NCBI RefSeq assembly: GCF_025370935.1
Contig: NC_133498.1
Location: 3,313,496 to 3,377,495 of the forward strand
DNA: 64,000 nucleotides
Direction: 5' to 3'
From: Choristoneura fumiferana
Taxonomy: Eukaryota; Arthropoda; Insecta; Lepidoptera; Tortricidae
Position numbers and translations under genes: made by a program. Under the pieces are notes generated by a model. It made no database searches. It was not told where the DNA came from and saw only the letters and a list, made by a program, of their open reading frames with translations. This document shows, one piece after another, positions 53,189 through 64,000 of this stretch (the first letter of the stretch is position 1; each line of letters starts with the position of its first letter).

Positions 53189-53375
53189 TCTATACATTTT
53201 TCTATTTTTAAATATTTTTATCTAATTCCATCAGTTAACCGCCATTTTTCATCGTTTTTAGCTAGCAGAGATCACATTTAACCCATTCAGTGCGGTTGAC
53301 GCCCATCGGCGTCTTTGGTGGACCCTTATATAATGCCGCTGACGCCATCTTAAATATATCCTCCCCCGGTTCAAT

Positions 53376-56300
53376 TTACTCAACCTTGTTTTTCCCATAA
53401 GGCCACATGGCCATAGCTGGTGTTAGCCGAAGGTACAGCGCAGGTTTTATCGTGCTCAAGACAAAATGCGTCAAGTAATACTTGTACGGGTTATCTTTGT
53501 CGACACTCTGCGATATTTGGCTTATAATGTAGACTATTATGCCTGTGGCGAAGGCGGATATGATGAGGGAACGGTTCTTCGTGTCATGGCGGTATCTGAA
53601 AAAAAAAAAAAGATTTTGTGAGACAAAACCACAAACTCTCTCTCTCTCTCCCCCTTTTTATCTTTCTCTCTCTCTCTTGCTATCTCTCTCCCCCCTCCCC
53701 TACCTCTTTCTTCCTATCCCTCACTCTCAATTTCTCTCTCTCCCTCCCTCTGTCACTCTGCCTACCTCCGGGCCTTCCCTCTCTCTGTCTCCTGGCCCTC
53801 CCCTCCGCTCTCTCTCTGCCTCCTTAAATTTCTCCCTTGCTTCCTCTCTCTCTCCCTCTTTCTCTCCCCTTCCCTCCCTCTCTGCCTCCCACTCTCTCCC
53901 TCTGTCACACTCTACCTAAACAGTCACAGAAATGTTTTCTGGGCGATCTCACCAACGCAGCGCTTGATAAGTCCCTCTCTCTCTCCCTCGCTTGTCCCCA
54001 CCCCTCCCCCTTTCTCTCTACCCCCTTCCTCCCTCTCTCTCATTAGTCGGGATGTTGTCTGGACGCTCAAACCAACGCAACACCTGGACAATTATAAAGT
54101 CATTGTCTCTCTATCATCTCCCCCCTCTCTCCTTCTATCTACCTGTCGCTCATTAGTCAGGGCACTCACCGGGTGATGACAGGTGTCACACTCAGCGCCC
54201 AGCCCAGCAGCGTGGCCGTGCTCTGAGCGAGTGCAAACAGTGGCGTGGCTGTCACATGGATGTTCTCTGGACGATCACACCAACGCAACGCCTGGACAAA
54301 GAAATATAAAGTTCTTGTTATTAAAAACTTAGTGAGTGCTTATCTTTAGTAGTGGTCATAAAAACAAGAGGAAATGTTTGATGGTACATTTTGAATCCTG
54401 AAGCTCACTCCCTCACCAGTCACTCACTCGCTCACTCACCAGTTTGATGGTCCACTGCGAATCCAACCCGCAGTTTGAGGCGGTAGTATCGAGCATGGAT
54501 ACTGTCGCAGCGGCGCCCACATCCTCTATATGCCGCCATTTTGCACGCTCACTCACTCACCAACTTGATGGTCCACTGCGGATCCAGCCCATACAGTTTG
54601 AGGTTGCCACTCACTCTCTCGTCAGTCGCTCACTCGCTCGCTCACCAGTTTCGTGGTCCACTGCAGATCCAGGCTATACAATGTTGCAGCAAGTTGTCGC
54701 AATGTTGTTCCTGCAGCTCACTCAGTCACCGGTCGCTCACTCGCACACCAGTCACTCACTCACTCACTCGCTCACTCACCAGTCGCTCACTCACCAGCCG
54801 CTCGCTCACTCACCAACTTAACAGTCCACTGCGGATCCAGCCCGCACAGTTTGAGGCTGTAGTACGTAAGCACGGATATCGCCGCGGCGGCGCCCACGCC
54901 CTCCAAGTGCCGCCATTTTGCTTGCGTCACTGTTCGCGTCGCGTGCGCACCGTAGCGCCATATGAACGGGTCCGACACGTAAATGCAGAGGGCGGGGGAG
55001 AGGAAGGCACCTATATCAAAAAAAGAAAGAAAACGTGAAAGGTCATATAGGTAATCATTCACGATGTAGTTCTTATAGCAATGTATTTAATGTCTAATTT
55101 TGACAAAATCACGCGTCTTCGTGGATGGCACTAGATGACGAGTGTCCATAGAAAATCGGCTTGAATTTTTTTGTGAGTACCTCTTATAGTGAAGAATATT
55201 TATGCTGAGTATGAACATCTTACTTGACTTGTGACAGTATAAGACTTATGTTTTTTTTAGATTCTTTTAAATTATTTTTTTTCGGCATGTATTCAAGCGA
55301 TTTGCTTCAAATTTCGAAATGATGTTTTTTATATAGATTTGCATCGCCACCCAAAAAACGAATACTAGTGTTCATATTAAAAAAAAACCGGCCAAGCGTG
55401 TCGGACACGCCCAAAATAGGGTTCCGTAGCCATTAAGAAAAAAATAAGTAATATTTTTCTAAGGATTTCGTATTTTATACGACAACTTCCAAGTTTAGGT
55501 ATATTTCATACCCTAGGCTGCCCTAGACTCATAAACTACTAGTAATTCTCAAGAAAACTTAGCCGTTATAGTTTTCCTTGAAGGTTTGATATACTTACTA
55601 CCATCCTGAATGTTTCCAAATTTTTCCACCCACCGGTTTAGGTTTTAGAGGAGGGGGGACGCTCGATTTTAATGAAAATTTGCACTTTAAAATTTAATAT
55701 TTCGCAAGCTAATCACTCAATCGAAAAATCGTCGTAGCAAACCCCTAATGGTTTTAAAATACCTATCCAACAATACCCCACACTATAGGGTTGGATGAGA
55801 AAAAAAAAATGAATTTTTAACTGTACCATTTTGTCGGCATAGTTTACTTATATATCTGTGCAAAATTACAGCTTTCTAGCATTGATAGTATCTAAGCAAA
55901 GCCGCGGACGGACAGACAGACAGACAGACATGGCGAAACTATAAGGGTTCCGTTTTTGCCATTTTGGCTCCGGAGTCCTAAAAAGTCTGCAAAAGAAGTA
56001 TGACCCCTTTTAATTAAAATAATAAACATAGCATACCAACTAGAGCGCCAAACATGCACTGGTGCGGGAAGTGCGCGGCGACGAACAGTCTCGCTACGAA
56101 CACTGACACCATCATGCCGGCACACAGCGGGTACAGCACGTACTTCCACCAACGTACGTTGCACTTGCTGGAAAACATTAATAGATTACAATAAAAAAAT
56201 AACTAAATAAAAAACTAAGTTGACTTTAAAAACCATTATGCATGCTAGTATAAGAAAATTGTACAAAAGGAGGATAAATAAAATAAAATAAATAAATATA

Positions 56301-59266
56301 AATATAAATATCATGGGACATTTGACACCAATTGACCTAGTCCCAAACTAAGCAAAGCTTGTACTATGGATACTAGGCAACGGATAAACATACTTATATA
56401 GATAAATACATATTAAACATCCAAGACCCGAGAACAACGCGTCTGCAATACCCCTGGTGTTGCAGATGTTTATGGGCGGTGGTGATCTCTTACCATCAGG
56501 AGACCCATTTGCTCGTTTGCCATCCAGTCAAATAAAAAAAAAAAAAAAAAAAACAAACATTCGTGTTATTCACACAAATATCTGCCCCGGCCGGGATTCG
56601 AACCCAGGACCTCAAACTTCGTAGTCAGGTTCTCTAACCACTTAGCCATCCGGTCGTCAAGATAAGAAACCTTTTGTCTCATTACCATCTAATGACAGTT
56701 GATGTAACTACTTATTCTATGCAAATAAATCTTCTATCTTCTTCTATCTATCTATATATTTTATGAAGCAGCTCCTAGCGTTATCTAGGTACGAGTAGTT
56801 GTCCGTAATTTTAGCTGTAGTCGGTAACTTTTGCTAGTAACAATAGTCGACCACTTTTAGTTGGTTACTTCAGTCAGCACCTTTAGTCAGTAACTTTAGT
56901 CAATAATTTTAGTCAGTTATTTAAGCTGGGAACTTGAGTCGGTAACTTTAGGCAGCACCTTTAGTCAGTAACATTAGTCAATAATTTTAGTCAGTTATTT
57001 AAGCTAGGAACTTTAGTCGGCAACTTCAGTCGGCACTTTTAGTCGAAAACTTCAGTCAGTTCAGTAACAAAAGTGAATATCTTTAGTCGGTAACTTTAGT
57101 CAGTAACTTTAGTCAATAATTTTAGTCAGTTATTTAAGCTAGGAACTTTAGTCGGAAAATTTAGTCGGAACTTTAGTTGGCACTTTTAATCAGTAACAAA
57201 ACTCGATATCTTAGTCGGCACTTTTAGTCGATAACTTTAGTCCGCACCTTTAGCCAGTAACTTTTGTCAATCATTTTAGTCAGTTATGCATGGAGCTTTA
57301 GTCGGTAATTTCAGTCGGCACCTTTTGTCGGTAACTTTAATTAATTGTAGTGGGTCACTTGCCGGTCTTGCATAGCGTGCGCGGCCCACATGAGCAGCAG
57401 TATGATGGAGGCGGCGGCGGCGGCGCTGTGGCCGGACGGCGAGCCGGGCCCGGGCTCGCACGTCTGCTGCGTCTGCCGCAGCTTGGGACGGTGGGACGAG
57501 TAGAATGTGCTCTCGCGCACCCACCAGTATGGACGGTCTTCCAGTATCCACCTGGAAATACAATTGAGCACCCATGATGTTGATATTATCACATAGTGTT
57601 CAAAGCCTCAGCAAAAAAAAACTATACTGAGCGGTAAAAAATATGGCCCTCACTCAAATGTATGCAGTAATAAATAATTTTGTATGGAGAGTGGGCCAAA
57701 TTTTGTGTCGCTGAGTATATATTGTCGGCGTTCAATATTTAAATATTGTACAAAATACCGCAGATTAAAGATAATAAACATTGCGACGCAAGAAAAAGAG
57801 TTTTGGGGTTCTATTTTTTTTCCCCAAGTCAGTCAGCAATTAAACAAAGACGATTTTTTATATTATACAAAGGTCATAATAACAGTCCTTTAGTCGGCAC
57901 TTTTAATTGGTAACTTTGGCCGTCAACTTTAGTCGGTAACTTTGGTCGGTAATTTTAACCAGTAACAATAGTAATCGTATTAACAATTACCATTTCATAA
58001 CAGTGTTAAGCCATCCACCAAACCCGAGGCAGAGCAGGAGCTGCGCAGCAAACACAGAATCCAAGATGGAGACCAGCGGGAAAAACACTTCCAGAAGCAA
58101 GTATGGATTGGAAATGTTGTTTACCAATTCTAAGTAGTCGGCCCAGTCTTCAAACCTGGAAGTTTAAATGTTTGGCTGTATTATTCTCTTTTTTTTTTTA
58201 TTCGACTGGATGGCAAACAAGCAAGTGGGTCTCCTGATGGTAAGAGATCACTACCGCCCATAAACATCTGCAACACCAGGGATATTGCAGATGCGTTGCC
58301 AACTAGAGCCTAAGATGGGATACCTCAATTGCCAGTAATTTCACTGGCTGTCTAACTCTCCATGCTGAAAACACAAAAGTGCAAGCACAAAGGAGGGACA
58401 ATGTGATAAATGACTCCGTCTGTGTAAAATTCGTTTATCGCTATCCTGCGGGAACTATGCAATTTTCCAGGATAAAAACTATCCTATATCGTTCCCCGGA
58501 ACTCCTTTCTGTAAACCAAATTTCATTTAAATCGGTTGAGTGGTTTTGTCATGATGTGATGAGATAACAAAAAAACAAACAGACTTACAAACTTTCGCAT
58601 TTATAATATTAGTGGGATTTATTGTAGAAACACTCAAAATAAATATTGTACATACACATTTCACTTTTCAATGTATATGGTTATTGGGATACAGCACTGT
58701 GACAGACAGACGGACAGATGAACAGCAGAGGCTAAGTAATATAATGTTTCAAATATTTGACGGCCTTCAAGTATGGAACCCTAAAAGTTCAATATCTCAA
58801 AAACAGCTGAACCGATTTTGATAAAACATGTCTGAGAACCATCGCTAGAAAACCTGATTTCAAATCGGTTCACCCGTTTAAGACATACAGAGGTCAAACT
58901 TATCACATCCCTCTTTTTGACGTGGGGGTTAAAAAATAGAACCACATTGAGAACCTCCTTGTTAGTAGTTGGTTAAAAAGAAAGTAAATATCCAATTTTA
59001 TTATTTAAGTTTGACAGTTAACTTTATTGAAACAGAAATCCAAGCAAATGATCAAAGAAAATAGAATCTAATTAAAAAATGAATTAAAACTCGTTGCGTT
59101 ACGTATTGAATGTTAAATACTTTAAGCGGTTTAATTTTCACTTGATAGCGATCATAAAAATTATCAATAAAAACTTAAATTATTAAAACTTATTCACAAT
59201 AATAATTACTTACCAGTATTGCACAAAATTCGATTACATTGATCCAAGTGCGTATATTTGCTCCAT
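53376..59266 (-). CDS. G6pc: Glucose-6-phosphatase, 7 exons, 358 codons
   Basis: Exons (minus): 59266-59214, 58155-57991, 57551-57359, 56163-56037, 55010-54814, 54291-54170, 53595-53376. All donors are GT and acceptors AG, phases close, and the 358-codon total matches the roughly 357 aa of animal enzymes. It hydrolyses glucose-6-phosphate in the ER lumen as a multi-pass membrane protein. The PAP2-type phosphatase signature is complete: K72 and R79 in KWWILEDRPYWWV, H114 in GPGSPSGH, R162 and H168 in RLFVAAHFPHQ. The C-terminus KNKVE fits the KxKxx ER-retrieval motif. Oddities: exon 1 has an in-frame TAA at codon 11; exon 4 needs the second of two close AGs (CAGCAAG) to stay in frame; introns hold repeats and exon copies. 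Confidence 0.88.
53633..54155 (+). repeat. Long CT-rich simple repeat in G6pc intron 6
   Basis: CTCTCTC/CCCTCCC tracts fill most of the intron, with two short unique islands (about 53915-53970 and 54045-54105) that share CCAACGCARCRCYTGG with the start of exon 6. Confidence 0.9.
54395..54808 (-). pseudogene. Three decayed copies of G6pc exon 5 end in intron 5
   Basis: Copies at about 54440-54545, 54558-54605 and 54645-54700, spaced by (CACT)n. The longest reads AKWRHIEDVGAAATVSML then CGLDSQWTIKL and GTGAGT, against AKWRHLEGVGAAAAISVL and CGLDPQWTVKL in the true exon. It is fully open but has no acceptor. Confidence 0.85.
55379..55985 (+). repeat. Family C repeat in G6pc intron 4
   Basis: ACCGGCCAAGCGTGTCGGAC to TTTTGGCTCCGGAGTCC. 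Provides the empty site for Helitron copy 1. Confidence 0.75.
56310..56660 (-). repeat. tRNA-derived SINE with nested family A element
   Basis: The right end, minus sense, reads like a tRNA (GGATGGCTAAGTGGTTAGAG, GGGTTCGAATCCCGG). A family A copy (56437-56553, plus) sits after GAGAACAA. The copy at 63535-63745 is uninterrupted there. Confidence 0.75.
56815..57345 (+). repeat. 13-bp minisatellite TTTAGTCRGTAAC in G6pc intron 3
   Basis: About 40 diverged 13-mers (TTTAGTCAGTAAC, TTTAGTCAATAAT, TTTAGTCAGTTAT, TTAAGCTAGGAAC). A block of four to five variants recurs in the same order at about 56878, 56954 and 57100. It abuts the exon 3 donor. More units lie in intron 2 at 57885-57972. Confidence 0.85.
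57885..57972 (+). repeat. Same minisatellite in G6pc intron 2
   Basis: CTTTAGTCGGCACTTTTAAT, AACTTTAGTCGGTAACTTTG; ends just past the exon 2 donor. Confidence 0.75.
58191..58385 (-). repeat. Family A repeat in G6pc intron 1
   Basis: T-run and TTCGACTGGATGGC at the left. Confidence 0.75.
58400..58935. repeat. Family J (plus) and family D (minus) in G6pc intron 1
   Basis: J ends TTTATAATATTAGTGGG at about 58616. D runs 58780-58935 to TGACGTGGGGGTTAAAAA. Confidence 0.65.
59214..59266 (-). other. G6pc candidate first coding exon with in-frame TAA
   Basis: ATG in good context (CAAGATGG), 53 nt, donor GTAAGT, correct phase into exon 2 (TAC TG|G TTT GAA GAC TGG). Codon 11 is TAA. The middle of the exon in another frame reads INVIEF, so two compensating 1-nt indels near an A pair and a T4 run are an alternative to a nonsense change. 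Confidence 0.6.
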
Positions 59267-60377
59267 CTTGAAATGAATTGGTCAGAATGCTTCAGAGGTA
59301 CATCGTAATTTAGTTATCTGATGCTAAACAGCAATTTTATCTTAGTTTCTAACCAAAACAAATCAAGAAACAACGCGAAGCCGGATGGATTGGAAACGCC
59401 GAAGAACGTGGATGTCAATTTGACAGTTGACACTGGTTCACTGACTGACACTGTTCACTTCACTTACTCACTCAACTCAGTCAGACTTGACGTTTAATTT
59501 TAGTTTTTTAATTAAAATTTGATAAAATGAAGTACATTGTCTCAATATTTAATATGTAATAGTCACTTTATTTTTGGAAATATTCTGAAATATTATTAGA
59601 TATTTATAATAAAAAATCAACATAATTAGTTGTCATATTTATAATTTAACTAGCAGCGCCATCTAGCCAAGAGAGGCCGAAGCTATGATTTCAGCGACCA
59701 GTCACGGTATGTTATGCCGCTACTCAACAAGAGATGTCGTATGAGTTCAAAATAGGAAGAGAAATAAACGAATTTGTAAGAAAAATAAAAAACCTGCCTA
59801 CAAACTGCATCATTTCCAATTTAATACTTCTCGTTTTATGAATTAGATTCTGGCTTTATTCCGTGTACCTTGTTTTAGAGCAGCTCAATATTTCGGCACA
59901 GTTGCATGCGCCATGAGCCATGATCACGAGACGACTCAATTTAATTTAATTAATAAAATGAGCAATGACCGCGTTAGTCTAAAATATTGTTATTGTTTTG
60001 TTTGTATAAACTCTTTTCTGTACAAAAAGGAAATACAAAAATGTTAAAAAAAAGTGCTACGTATAAAGGGGACTTATCCTTGAAGGGATCTCTACCAGAG
60101 AATTTTTCAAGGGAATTTTTTCCTGCCTAGATAGCGAAATTTAACGTTTAGTACTTAGTACCTACTTACCTACCTAATTTGAAACGCTTTTTGTTACTTC
60201 TGAATTTAATTTAGAATTAATATAATCTTTTAAACGTGAACATTCTGGACATATGTATGCTTCCATTTGCTACAAAATTAAAAATCATTTTGACCTTTGT
60301 TTTGAACTTGATAATCAGCGAGAACATTTATTTTATATATAAAAAAACTACTTACTACTTTTAACCAACAACATAAT
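59267..60377. other. Upstream of G6pc; no further gene
   Basis: It must hold the promoter. I see no convincing TATA box; a GA/TCACT-rich stretch lies at 59425-59490. Poly-purine and AT-rich DNA beyond. Confidence 0.5.
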
Positions 60378-60826
60378 ATGTTTAACCCCCTGACACTAAA
60401 ATAGGGGTGCTTATAAGTTTCACGCAAATTCTGTCCGTCTGTGGCATCGTAGCTCACCATAGCTCACAAACGGATGGACCGATTTCGATGCGGGTTTTTC
60501 TCGTAAATGCAAGTTTCCATGCCGTGGTTCTTAGTTATGTTTAATAAAAATCTGTTCAGCCGTTTTTGAGACCTTGCACTTTGATATGACAATGTCGGGA
60601 GTTTTTCAAGTTTTCTTTATTAGTTAGGTAAATCAAAAATTTTAATATTTGTAAAACGGCTGTGCCGATTTTGATGAAGCATACCTAAGAACCATCGCTA
60701 GGGAACCTGCTTTCAAATAAAAGAAAACCGCATTCAAATCGGTCCTCCCAGTTAGGAGCTACGGTGCCACAGACAAACAGACAGCCCAAACTTATAACAC
60801 CCCTCTATTTGCGTCGGGGGTTAAAA
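60378..60826. repeat. Head-to-head family D pair (foldback)
   Basis: A plus copy (60378-60612) and a minus copy (60640-60826) form arms of about 190 nt ending TTTAACCCCCTGAC and GCGTCGGGGGTTAAA. Confidence 0.7.
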
Positions 60827-61047
60827 AAGAGAACAACTCTCGGAACCGCTTCTGGTGCGGTTTCCCTGAAGCACTGGCTCCGAAGCCTCGCGAGCATTAT
60901 TGTTTAATAATTGAGTATTATATCTACTATAGCGCCGTACGGTGGGCGCCGCAGGTTGAGTAAGGCCATTGTGAAATTCGAACTTCGTATCTTAAAAAAG
61001 AAAGAAAGGTTTATTTTGGCTCCATAAGTACCACCTAAAACTAAGAC

Positions 61048-61270
61048 TAGAACTAGCACGAAAATACGAACTGAAATATAGATGCACAGAAAAAACAGAA
61101 AATAAGACCATCACTGGGAATCGAACCCAGGTCCTCGGTATCCGTACCGCGTTTATCCGCTACACCACTGACCATCAGTGGTTTTAAGGGATGACCGTAA
61201 AAGTAAAAATTTGGAATTGAAATAAAAAATACAAAAAGATTAAAAAAAAAAACAATCTTAGAACTAGCAC
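61048..61270. mobile_element. 5'-inverted (twin-primed) family I SINE
   Basis: 61060-61180 is the tRNA-like 5' part in minus orientation, then 61181-61258 is the tail in plus. A perfect 12-bp duplication TAGAACTAGCAC lies at 61048-61059 and 61259-61270. Confidence 0.88.
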
Positions 61271-61514
61271 TGAAACTAATCTTGATTCCCGCTGAAGCTT
61301 ATATTTATTTACATTATCATCACTTACAGTATCATTACAGGAGTTAAACCTTAGGCGATACAGTAGGCCGTTAATAAACAATAAACATCTTAACTTAATC
61401 TACATAGCAAATTATGTGTAAGGCAACTCTCTTGAATTCACTCAGAGTGCAATGAAACAAATCAACTGCGTCTGCTATCTGGTTTAAAGTAGCTAGGGCG
61501 CGCGTGAAGGCGTG

Positions 61515-61590
61515 ATATTGTTTAATACGAGAGAGAGAGGGACGATATGATATGAACTTCGATTTTCGAATTTCTTAGTAGCCTCCTAGA
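61515..61590. repeat. Family L fragment
   Basis: ATACGAGAGAGAGAGGGACG, GATTTTCGAATTTCTTAGTAG. Confidence 0.55.
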
Positions 61591-61679
61591 TTCTAACAAC
61601 AAAGGAAAATTGAGGCCACCGAGTTCCAAGTAAAACGAAAAGAAGATAGGGCTAAAAGAAAATAGGACCTAGGTACTAG

Positions 61680-62405
61680 CTGTTTTCCGGGATAAAAATT
61701 GTCTTATGTCCTTCCCCGGGACTCTAATACCTGTACCTATACCGAATTTCATCTAAATTGGTTTTGTGGTTTAGACTTGATAAGTTAACAAACAAACAGA
61801 CTAACATTTTCGCATTTATGAAATTAGTAGGACAAGTGGGATATAATTCTTTACAACGTTCCTTGTCTAAAAATGATTATATTAATACAACATAACACTA
61901 CTCAAATACTTTTCATTCAATTGATTCATTGAAGTCCCGTCAATCTTTCAAATATCAACTGGAACAGATCCCCGTAAGAGATAAGCTTGTCTTTGCACAT
62001 CTCATTATTTTTTTATCCGTTTGTTTTCATTGACGTTACATTAAAAAACAATCATGGTCAAATTTCATGACTCTTAGCCCAGCGGTTGTTGTTTCGAAAT
62101 TTTATCCCTATCCTGTGGGGAATCGGAATAAAAAGTAGGCTATGTTTTATTCCAGATGGCCAGCTATCTACATACCAAATTTCATGACTCTAAGCCCAAC
62201 GGTTGTTTAATTCGAGATTTCATCGCTGTCCCGTGGGAATATCGGGATAAAAAGTATCCTATGTTTTCAGTTCCAGGTTATAAACTAACTTTTTGCCAAA
62301 TTTCATCCAAATCCGAACAGCCGTATCAGCGTGAAGAAGTACCAAACATACTCGCTCACTCACTCACTCACTCACAAACTTTCACATTTATAATATTAGT
62401 AGGAT
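61680..62405 (+). repeat. Three family J copies in tandem
   Basis: Copies at 61680-61835, about 62080-62185 and 62186-62405. The last ends TTTATAATATTAGTAGG after a (CACT)n run. Confidence 0.65.
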
Positions 62406-62687
62406 AATTTTATATTTTATTTTATAATTTTATATTATGTACAATAAAGAGTACCCTATTACAATACATATAATACAATATAAGACACCTACCTATTTAT
62501 TTACATTCAAACGAGGCCAGCGCATGTTGCTAGTTGAAATAATAAAAGTGACTACTTAAGTGGCTCAGTGTACGGGGTCCAAACTTAGTCAGAATTTGGG
62601 CGAATTTAATCTCCAACGATGAAGCGAGTCCCACACGGTATACCTACCTACAGCGGGATGTTAAACATGACTCAAGATTCGCGTATG
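62406..62687. other. No gene seen
   Basis: AT-rich DNA. Confidence 0.5.
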
Positions 62688-63265
62688 AATTCGCCGCTAG
62701 AGGCGCTAGTGTAGCGTGAGGTCTCCGAAATGTCAAATCTCATAGTTTTTGGGTGCGCTACGCGGGTTTATATATAGAATACGAAATTTTTTGTGAATAT
62801 TTTGGCAATATCTGAAATTAAACAAATTAAAATTAGATTGGACGTCACGTCATCTGTTAAGCAGTTCTTTGTCCACCTGCTCTATATTTGCTGTAGGTAC
62901 AAACGGCTAGGCGCAGTCCGATCCATTTCGAGAAAATCATGTCGGTTTGAATATGAAATGAAATAAATAATTTATTTGCTGAATAAGCGAGTAAATATAT
63001 GATAGAGGTGAGGACGACTACAGGCAAAATGCGGACTGAGTCCTTGCGAATTACCGTCCAAAAAAGACTAGATCAAAGACTAGGTCACGAGTAACCACGA
63101 GTACTTAACTCAATGAGGGCTATCGCGGTATGAATTCGCCACTAGAGGCGCTAGTGTAGCGTGAGGTCTCCGAAATGTCAAATCTCATAGTTTTTAGGTG
63201 AGCTACATGGGTTTATATAGAATAAGAATATTTTTGTGAATATTTTGCAATACCTGAAATTAATT
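62688..63265 (+). repeat. Direct repeats of about 135 bp flanking repeat R
   Basis: 62688-62830 and 63132-63265 both start GAATTCGCC and share AGAGGCGCTAGTGTAGCGTG. Between them is the reverse copy of repeat R (62838-63000). Confidence 0.7.
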
Positions 63266-63534
63266 ATGGCAATTTGCGTTACGGGCACTGAATGTCTGTG
63301 TTTGAGACAGTTTTGTCTTTCGAAACCTTTGTGCTCCCTTTTTACGAACAAAACGGACTACGCAAACACTGTGGCATAAATTTTTTATGGTACGGTTTTA
63401 AGGTATTAGATATGATTTAAAATGTAAATTTGTTTTCACGCCTGTAATAACTAACCACCATAATACCTACTTCAGGCAGGACCTTTGTCTACAGTGGCGC
63501 CAACTGGTGAGCACGAAAACGGTAGCCCTCATTA
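63266..63534. other. No gene seen
   Basis: Unique-looking DNA. Confidence 0.5.
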
Positions 63535-63745
63535 ACCTAGTCCCAAACTAAGCAAAGCTTGTACTATGGATACTAGACAACGGATAAACATACTTATATA
63601 GATAAACACATACTTAAATACATATTAAACATCCAAAACCGGAGAACAAACATCGTATTATTCATAAAAATATCTGCCCCGGCCAGGAATCGAACCAGGA
63701 CCTCTAGCTTCGCAGTCAGGTTCTCTAACCACTGCCATCCGTGTT
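63535..63745 (-). repeat. tRNA-derived SINE, uninterrupted copy
   Basis: Same element as 56310-56660 (CCTAGTCCCAAACTAAGC to AACCACTGCCATCCG) without the family A insertion. Confidence 0.75.
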
Positions 63746-64000
63746 CTATGTATTTTTATCAAAGTTTTTATTTTTCATTATGTTTATGCAAGAAGATGCG
63801 CCTTTATATGCGAGATTTTATTCAAACTTAAAATCGCTCTTCTTGTCAGTCAGCGTCAAGTATATTAGCCTCATAGTTTTTATTCCCTGATATCTTGAGA
63901 TTAACCCAGCCTCTCTACCTCGCTGAAGCAACTCAGAGCGTCGTAAACGCTGTATGATCACGTCGAAATATTGCATTAAAATATAATTAGCTTCCCTCCT
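63746..64000. other. Right end, no gene seen
   Basis: AT-rich DNA with no repeat or coding signal I can name. Confidence 0.5.

Noticed and set aside
53539..54176. Ser/Leu/Pro-rich plus ORFs
   Set aside because: Products of the CT-rich simple repeat in G6pc intron 6.
55892..56164. 90-codon minus ORF overlapping G6pc exon 4
   Set aside because: It is the out-of-frame reading from the first acceptor AG; the G6pc frame alone carries the R/H active-site block.
1..64000. CRISPR array, operon or prokaryotic genes
   Set aside because: Regular repeats here are eukaryotic minisatellites, iterons and SINEs; genes are intron-bearing.

Overview
The window reads as nuclear DNA of a lepidopteran (moth or butterfly). 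It is AT-rich and intron-bearing, with a single-domain cuticle protein gene of the insect CPCFC type. It carries the tRNA-derived SINEs with GATGAT tails, foldback MITEs, short Helitron-like elements and APE-type LINEs that are common in Lepidoptera. There is no prokaryotic architecture. All names rest on reading the sequence; no database search was possible.

Layout. 0.3-5.8 kb: a degenerate but nearly full-length non-LTR retrotransposon (LINE-1 here) on the minus strand. It has an iterated-hairpin 3' UTR, endonuclease and RT, and a coiled-coil/proline-rich/SGNH-like ORF1 that ends on a canonical -1 frameshift heptamer. 5.8-9.4 kb: SINEs and MITEs. 9.5-14.8 kb: an apparently intact second LINE (LINE-2, minus) bounded by an 8-bp target duplication inside an older MITE. 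Its ORF1 and ORF2 are joined by a 257-codon open frame carrying a repeated LCxPG motif. 16.5-22.0 kb: a young BEL/Pao LTR retrotransposon (minus) with almost identical LTRs, a 1344-codon gag-protease-RT-RNase H frame, and no integrase core. 22-34 kb: DNA transposons and repeats, including a Tc1-like element with roughly 425-bp iteron-bearing inverted repeats, nested MITEs and a probable solo LTR.

Host genes. (1) 34.5-41.3 kb, plus strand: a three-exon CPCFC cuticle protein gene of 92 aa with TATA box, arthropod initiator, signal peptide and poly(A) signal; its first intron is about 5.8 kb and full of repeats. (2) 45.3-46.9 kb, minus strand: the last two coding exons of a gene I do not recognise. 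(3) 53.2-59.3 kb, minus strand: a seven-exon glucose-6-phosphatase gene of 358 codons, with all catalytic residues and a KxKxx ER-retrieval tail, but with an in-frame TAA in the only first exon I can find.

The rest is a dense layering of mobile DNA. Paralogous empty sites inside the window allow several insertions (a Helitron, a twin-primed SINE, LINE-2) to be dated relative to their hosts and given near base-exact boundaries. Two unrelated host genes both carry decayed tandem copies of an exon 3' end plus its splice donor in the downstream intron.
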